A stretch of DNA of 5,823 nt from Bacteroidales bacterium (GTDB taxonomy: Bacteria; Bacteroidota; Bacteroidia; Bacteroidales; FEN-979), in contig JAFGNY010000068.1 of the NCBI GenBank assembly GCA_016926765.1, positions 1 through 5,823 of the forward strand, read 5' to 3'. This document shows, piece after piece, positions 4,667-5,823 of the stretch. The notes below the pieces were generated by a model. That model had not been told where the DNA came from and ran no database searches. It saw nothing but the letters and a program-made list of their open reading frames with translations. Within the stretch, counting starts at the first letter, position 1. Every line of letters starts with the position of its first letter. Made by a program: the position numbers and the translations under genes.

Positions 4667-5823
4667 ATGACTGATATAGAAAAGGACTTGGCGAGCCAGA
4701 ATTACACTGCTGAGAACATCCAGGTACTGGAAGGATTGGAAGCCGTTCGGAAACGCCCGGCCATGTACATTGGAGATGTCAATATTAAAGGACTACATCA
4801 CCTTGTTTACGAAGTGGTCGACAACTCGATTGATGAAGCTCTTGCGGGATACTGCACCAGGATTGAGGTGACCATCCGGCCCGATAATTCAATCACAGTG
4901 GTTGATAATGGACGTGGAATTCCTGTTGATTTCCACGAGAAAGAGAAACGTTCCGCCCTGGAGGTGGTGATGACTGTCCTGCATGCAGGCGGAAAATTTG
5001 ATAAGGATACATACAAAGTCTCCGGAGGCCTTCATGGTGTTGGGGTGTCAGTTGTAAACGCCCTGTCAGCCTCCCTGAACGTAACCGTACATCGTGCCGG
5101 GAAAATTTATCAGCAGGAGTTTGAACGCGGAAAACCTCTTTACCCGGTAAAACTAATCGGCGATACCAGCCATACCGGGACTGAAGTCACCTTCAAACCC
5201 GATAATACAATCTTTATTACGGAGCATTACGACTACGCCATCCTTGCATCACGACTACGGGAACTCGCCTACCTGAACAAAGGGATTACCCTGACTCTCC
5301 TTGACGAAAGGGAGAAAGATGATGACGGGCAGTATATGTCCGAAACGTTTTTCTCATCAAACGGTCTTGCCGATTTCATCAATTACCTGGATGCCACCCG
5401 TGAAAAACTAATTCCTGAACCCATCTCCATGGAGGGCGAAAAGAACGGGATTCCCATCGAGATATCCATGCAGTACAATACTTCATTCTCGGAGAACATC
5501 CATAGCTATGTGAACAATATCAACACACACGAAGGGGGTACACATATGGCAGGGTTCCGGAGGGCGCTTACCCGAACCCTGAAAACATACGCTGAAAAGT
5601 CGGGGATGCTGTCCAAACTGAAATTCGATATCAATGGCGATGACTTCAGGGAAGGACTTACCGCCATCATCTCTGTGAAAGTGCAGGAACCTCAGTTTGA
5701 AGGTCAGACAAAAACCAAACTCGGAAACAACGAGGTAATGGGCGTAGTTGACCAACTCGTTTCCTCCCTCCTCTCTTACTACCTTGAAGAACACCCTAAT
5801 GAGGCAAAAACAATTGTCAATAA
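4667..5823 (+). CDS. gyrB: DNA gyrase subunit B, N-terminal 385 codons (runs off right edge)
   Basis: GyrB is the ATPase subunit of the A2B2 gyrase that introduces negative supercoils. The frame opens MTDIEKDLASQNYTAENIQV and stays open to the window end. GHKL ATPase motifs are intact: EVVDNSIDEALAG (residues 49-61) with the catalytic base E49 and Mg-binding N53, DNGRGIP (80-86), and the GGLHGVGVSVVNALS lid region (120-134). The transducer domain follows, with YVNNINTHEGGTH (281-293) and QTKTKLGN (347-354), whose K349 contacts ATP. Bacteroidota GyrB is about 650 aa, so roughly 265 residues, including the TOPRIM and GyrA-contact regions, are outside the window. ParE is the main alternative; the close match to Bacteroidetes GyrB in VLEGLEAVRKRPAMYIGD and in the 281-300 region favours GyrB. 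The ATG at 4667 fits the promoter and leader. No frameshift or missing key residue is seen. Confidence 0.95.
   Translation, partial: MTDIEKDLASQNYTAENIQVLEGLEAVRKRPAMYIGDVNIKGLHHLVYEVVDNSIDEALAGYCTRIEVTIRPDNSITVVDNGRGIPVDFHEKEKRSALEVVMTVLHAGGKFDKDTYKVSGGLHGVGVSVVNALSASLNVTVHRAGKIYQQEFERGKPLYPVKLIGDTSHTGTEVTFKPDNTIFITEHYDYAILASRLRELAYLNKGITLTLLDEREKDDDGQYMSETFFSSNGLADFINYLDATREKLIPEPISMEGEKNGIPIEISMQYNTSFSENIHSYVNNINTHEGGTHMAGFRRALTRTLKTYAEKSGMLSKLKFDINGDDFREGLTAIISVKVQEPQFEGQTKTKLGNNEVMGVVDQLVSSLLSYYLEEHPNEAKTIVN

Noticed and set aside
4667..5823. ParE (topoisomerase IV subunit B) instead of GyrB
   Set aside because: ParE shares the ATPase motifs, but the overall sequence, including the N-terminus and the YVNNINTHEGGTH region, reads as Bacteroidetes GyrB. 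The C-terminal part that would settle it is outside the window.
1..5823. A new defence, mobile or otherwise undescribed system
   Set aside because: All long frames are assigned to known families, the only long stretch without a protein gene is rnpB, and there are no transposase, integrase, tRNA-end or inverted-repeat signs.

Overview
The window looks like ordinary chromosomal DNA from a member of the Bacteroidota, probably a Bacteroidales-type organism. The evidence is a GyrB N-terminus that reads like Bacteroidetes GyrB, TAnnTTTG-type -7 promoter boxes, no Shine-Dalgarno sequences before the starts, and a YfhO-type membrane protein followed by a Bacteroidetes-style glycosyltransferase. The organism call is an inference from recognised patterns, not from a search.

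Layout from left to right: (1) the last 91 codons of a YfhO-family membrane protein, overlapping by ATGA with (2) a complete 441-aa GT-B glycosyltransferase. (3) A 71-bp convergent gap holds an 8-bp tandem repeat, GTCCGCTY. (4) A complete MATE-family multidrug/solute exporter lies on the minus strand; its start is best placed at 3031. (5) A 59-bp gap carries two back-to-back -7 boxes, one for the MATE gene and one for (6) an RNase P RNA gene (rnpB, about 3095-3500, plus strand). The RNA gene fills the only long stretch without a protein gene; spurious ORFs cross it on both strands. (7) wecB, a UDP-GlcNAc 2-epimerase, begins only about 20 nt after the rnpB 3' end and is closed by a good intrinsic terminator. 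(8) gyrB, for DNA gyrase subunit B, begins at 4667 behind its own -7 box and runs off the right edge after 385 codons.

The protein genes fall into three jobs: cell-surface polysaccharide or glycan work (YfhO-like protein, glycosyltransferase, UDP-GlcNAc epimerase), export (MATE) and core information processing (rnpB, gyrB). The two glycan parts are separated by the inverted MATE gene and by rnpB, so they are not one operon.

I found no mobile element, CRISPR array, tRNA, toxin-antitoxin pair or defence gene, and nothing that amounts to a new biological system. The points worth a second look are small: the intergenic octamer array, an identical TTCTAACT octamer at exactly -16 to -9 before both wecB and gyrB, the compact divergent promoter, and the tight rnpB-wecB junction with a possible competing 3' hairpin.
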